This document shows positions 5,067-6,277 of a stretch of DNA of 6,277 nt, in pieces; within the stretch, counting starts at the first letter, position 1; each line of letters begins with the position of its first letter. Source of the stretch: CAYWNK01 sp047639615 (lineage in GTDB: Bacteria; Planctomycetota; UBA1135; GCA-002686595); contig JBLIOL010000313.1 in assembly GCA_047639615.1 (NCBI GenBank), forward strand, positions 1 through 6,277, given 5' to 3'. The notes under the pieces were generated by a model that was not told where the DNA came from, searched no databases, and worked only from the letters and a program-made list of their open reading frames with translations. The translations under genes were made by a program, and so were the position numbers.

Positions 5067-6277
5067 ATGGCCAAACGAACCGTCATCCAGCCGCGCACCC
5101 TCAAGGGTTTTCGCGACTACCTGCCCGAGATTGCCCTTCCCCGCGAGCAGCTGATCGATACCGCCAAGGGCGTTTATCGCTCCTTTGGTTTCGCGCCCAT
5201 CGATACGCCGGCGCTCGAGTACTCCGAGATCCTGCTGGGTAAGGGTGGAGCCGAATCGGACAAGCAGATGTTCCGCTTCGAGGACCATGGCGGCCGCGAT
5301 GTGGCCCTGCGTTTCGACCTGACGATTCCCCTGGCGCGCTTCGTGGCGCAGCACTCGGGTCAGTTGGGCATGCCCTTCAAGCGTTACCACGTGGGACCCG
5401 TCTGGCGCGGCGAGAACACTCAGCGCGGACGCTACCGCGAGTTCATCCAGTGCGACTTCGACACCATCGGCACCAAGAGCCCGGTGGCAGACGTGGAGTC
5501 GGCGCTAGTCATTCAAGGACTGTTCGAGGCGCTTGGTTTCGAGCGCTTTGTGCTGCGTGTGAATCACCGCGGTGTGCTGACCGGCGTACTCGAGCGCGTG
5601 GGCCTGGCGGATCAAGCGGTGCCGGTGCTGCGCGCCCTGGACAAGCTGGCGAAGATCGGCCCGGCGAAGGTGGCCGAGGAGATGCAGCGCGAAGCTGGCG
5701 CGAGCGAGAGTCAGGCCAAGGACGTGCTGACCCTCGCGGAGGCCAAGGGCAGCAACGCGGAGTTGCTCGACGGACTGCCGGCCCAGGTGGCTGGCTCCGA
5801 AGCGGGCGAGGCCGGCGTGGAGTCCTTGAATGGGCTGCTTGCCGGGCTTGCAGCCGCAGGTATTCCGGAGGAGCGCGTGGCTTTGGATCTCTCCATCGCG
5901 CGCGGGCTCGACTACTACACAGGCGTGATCTTCGAGACCTTCCTGGGCGACCTACCGGGAATCGGTAGCTGTTGCTCCGGTGGTCGCTACGACGATCTGG
6001 CCAGCGTCTACACCAAGGAAGTCTTGCCCGGAGTGGGCGCGTCGCTTGGGGTCGACCGTTTGCTGGCGGCCATGGAAGAGCTCGGTTTGGTGGAAGGCCG
6101 TAGCGCTTCGGCGCCGGTGCTACTGACCTACTTCGACAAGGCACGCGGGCAGGACTACGTGACCCTAGCTGCGAAGCTGCGTGCCCAGGGGCTCGGTGTG
6201 GAACTCTACCCCGACGCTAAGAAGCTCGGCGCCCAGCTCAAGTACGCGGACCGCCGCGGTCACTCCCTAGCGATCAT
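5067..6277 (+). CDS. hisS: histidyl-tRNA synthetase, eukaryote/archaea-like type (C-terminus cut by window edge)
   Basis: HisRS is a class II synthetase that attaches histidine to tRNA-His in the cytoplasm. The window holds 403 codons plus two bases. Visible parts are the N-terminal TLKGFRDYLP (11-20), LRFDLTIPLARF (81-92), motif 2 RYHVGPVWRGEN and GRYREFIQCDFDTIG (106-135), the histidine-specific signatures ARGLDYYTG (278-286, with R279 as the histidine-activating arginine) and SCCSGGRYDDL (301-311), and motif 3 GVGASLGVDRL (322-332). The anticodon-binding domain begins near 348 (APVLLTYF, LGVELYPD, KKLGAQLKYADRRG) and is truncated. GRYREF-QCDFD and the insert around VNHRG...LDKLAKI resemble human HisRS more than Escherichia coli HisRS. 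ATG 5067 gives the expected N-terminus but has no Shine-Dalgarno sequence; CCCTGCC precedes it. It follows the secreted-protein gene by 21 bp. Confidence 0.96.
   Translation, partial: MAKRTVIQPRTLKGFRDYLPEIALPREQLIDTAKGVYRSFGFAPIDTPALEYSEILLGKGGAESDKQMFRFEDHGGRDVALRFDLTIPLARFVAQHSGQLGMPFKRYHVGPVWRGENTQRGRYREFIQCDFDTIGTKSPVADVESALVIQGLFEALGFERFVLRVNHRGVLTGVLERVGLADQAVPVLRALDKLAKIGPAKVAEEMQREAGASESQAKDVLTLAEAKGSNAELLDGLPAQVAGSEAGEAGVESLNGLLAGLAAAGIPEERVALDLSIARGLDYYTGVIFETFLGDLPGIGSCCSGGRYDDLASVYTKEVLPGVGASLGVDRLLAAMEELGLVEGRSASAPVLLTYFDKARGQDYVTLAAKLRAQGLGVELYPDAKKLGAQLKYADRRGHSLAI

Noticed and set aside
5952..5968. 6-bp inverted repeat CTACCG/CGGTAG within hisS
   Set aside because: Several repeats of this size are expected by chance in a window of this length, and it falls in conserved coding sequence.
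5450..6144. Open frames on both strands overlapping hisS
   Set aside because: They overlap a continuous histidyl-tRNA synthetase with all its motifs; their Arg/Gly/Pro-rich translations are typical of shifted frames in GC-rich DNA.

Overview
The window is GC-rich bacterial DNA (roughly mid-60s percent GC by eye). It holds five protein-coding genes, the first and last cut by the window edges, and no RNA genes, CRISPR array or recognisable insertion sequence. The lineage cannot be fixed from sequence alone. Three things fit a Planctomycetota-like or other deep-branching Gram-negative bacterium: a histidyl-tRNA synthetase of the eukaryote/archaea-like type, almost no Shine-Dalgarno signals, and an ECF-like sigma factor without an adjacent anti-sigma gene. 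This placement is inference with low confidence.

Layout. Positions 1-1299, minus strand: most of a HlyC/CorC-family protein (degenerate DUF21 membrane domain, CBS pair, start of the CorC/HlyC C-terminal domain), running off the left edge. Positions 1300-1483: a divergent intergenic region with inverted repeats, a tiny leader reading frame on the minus strand and an AT-rich TATAAT box on the plus strand. Positions 1484-2296, plus: an ECF-like sigma-70 family factor. Positions 2297-2426: an intergenic region with two possible hairpins. Positions 2427-3713, plus: hutI, imidazolonepropionase. Positions 3729-5045, plus: an unrecognised protein with an N-terminal signal peptide. Positions 5067-6277, plus: hisS, histidyl-tRNA synthetase, running off the right edge.

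How the genes relate. hutI, the secreted unknown and hisS lie on one strand with gaps of only 15 and 21 bp, so co-transcription is plausible. Two of the three act on histidine: one in its breakdown to glutamate, one in charging tRNA. No other hut or his genes are visible. The sigma factor could control either the divergent HlyC/CorC gene or the downstream genes, but nothing in the sequence proves it.

Most of the window is ordinary metabolic and housekeeping sequence. I do not see a convincing new multi-gene system. The points most worth a second look are a perfect 10-bp inverted repeat flanked by 6-bp direct repeats inside the secreted-protein gene, a G8 tract in the same gene, a possible leader peptide overlapping the HlyC/CorC start, the loss of key DUF21 motifs in that protein, and the lack of ribosome binding sites.
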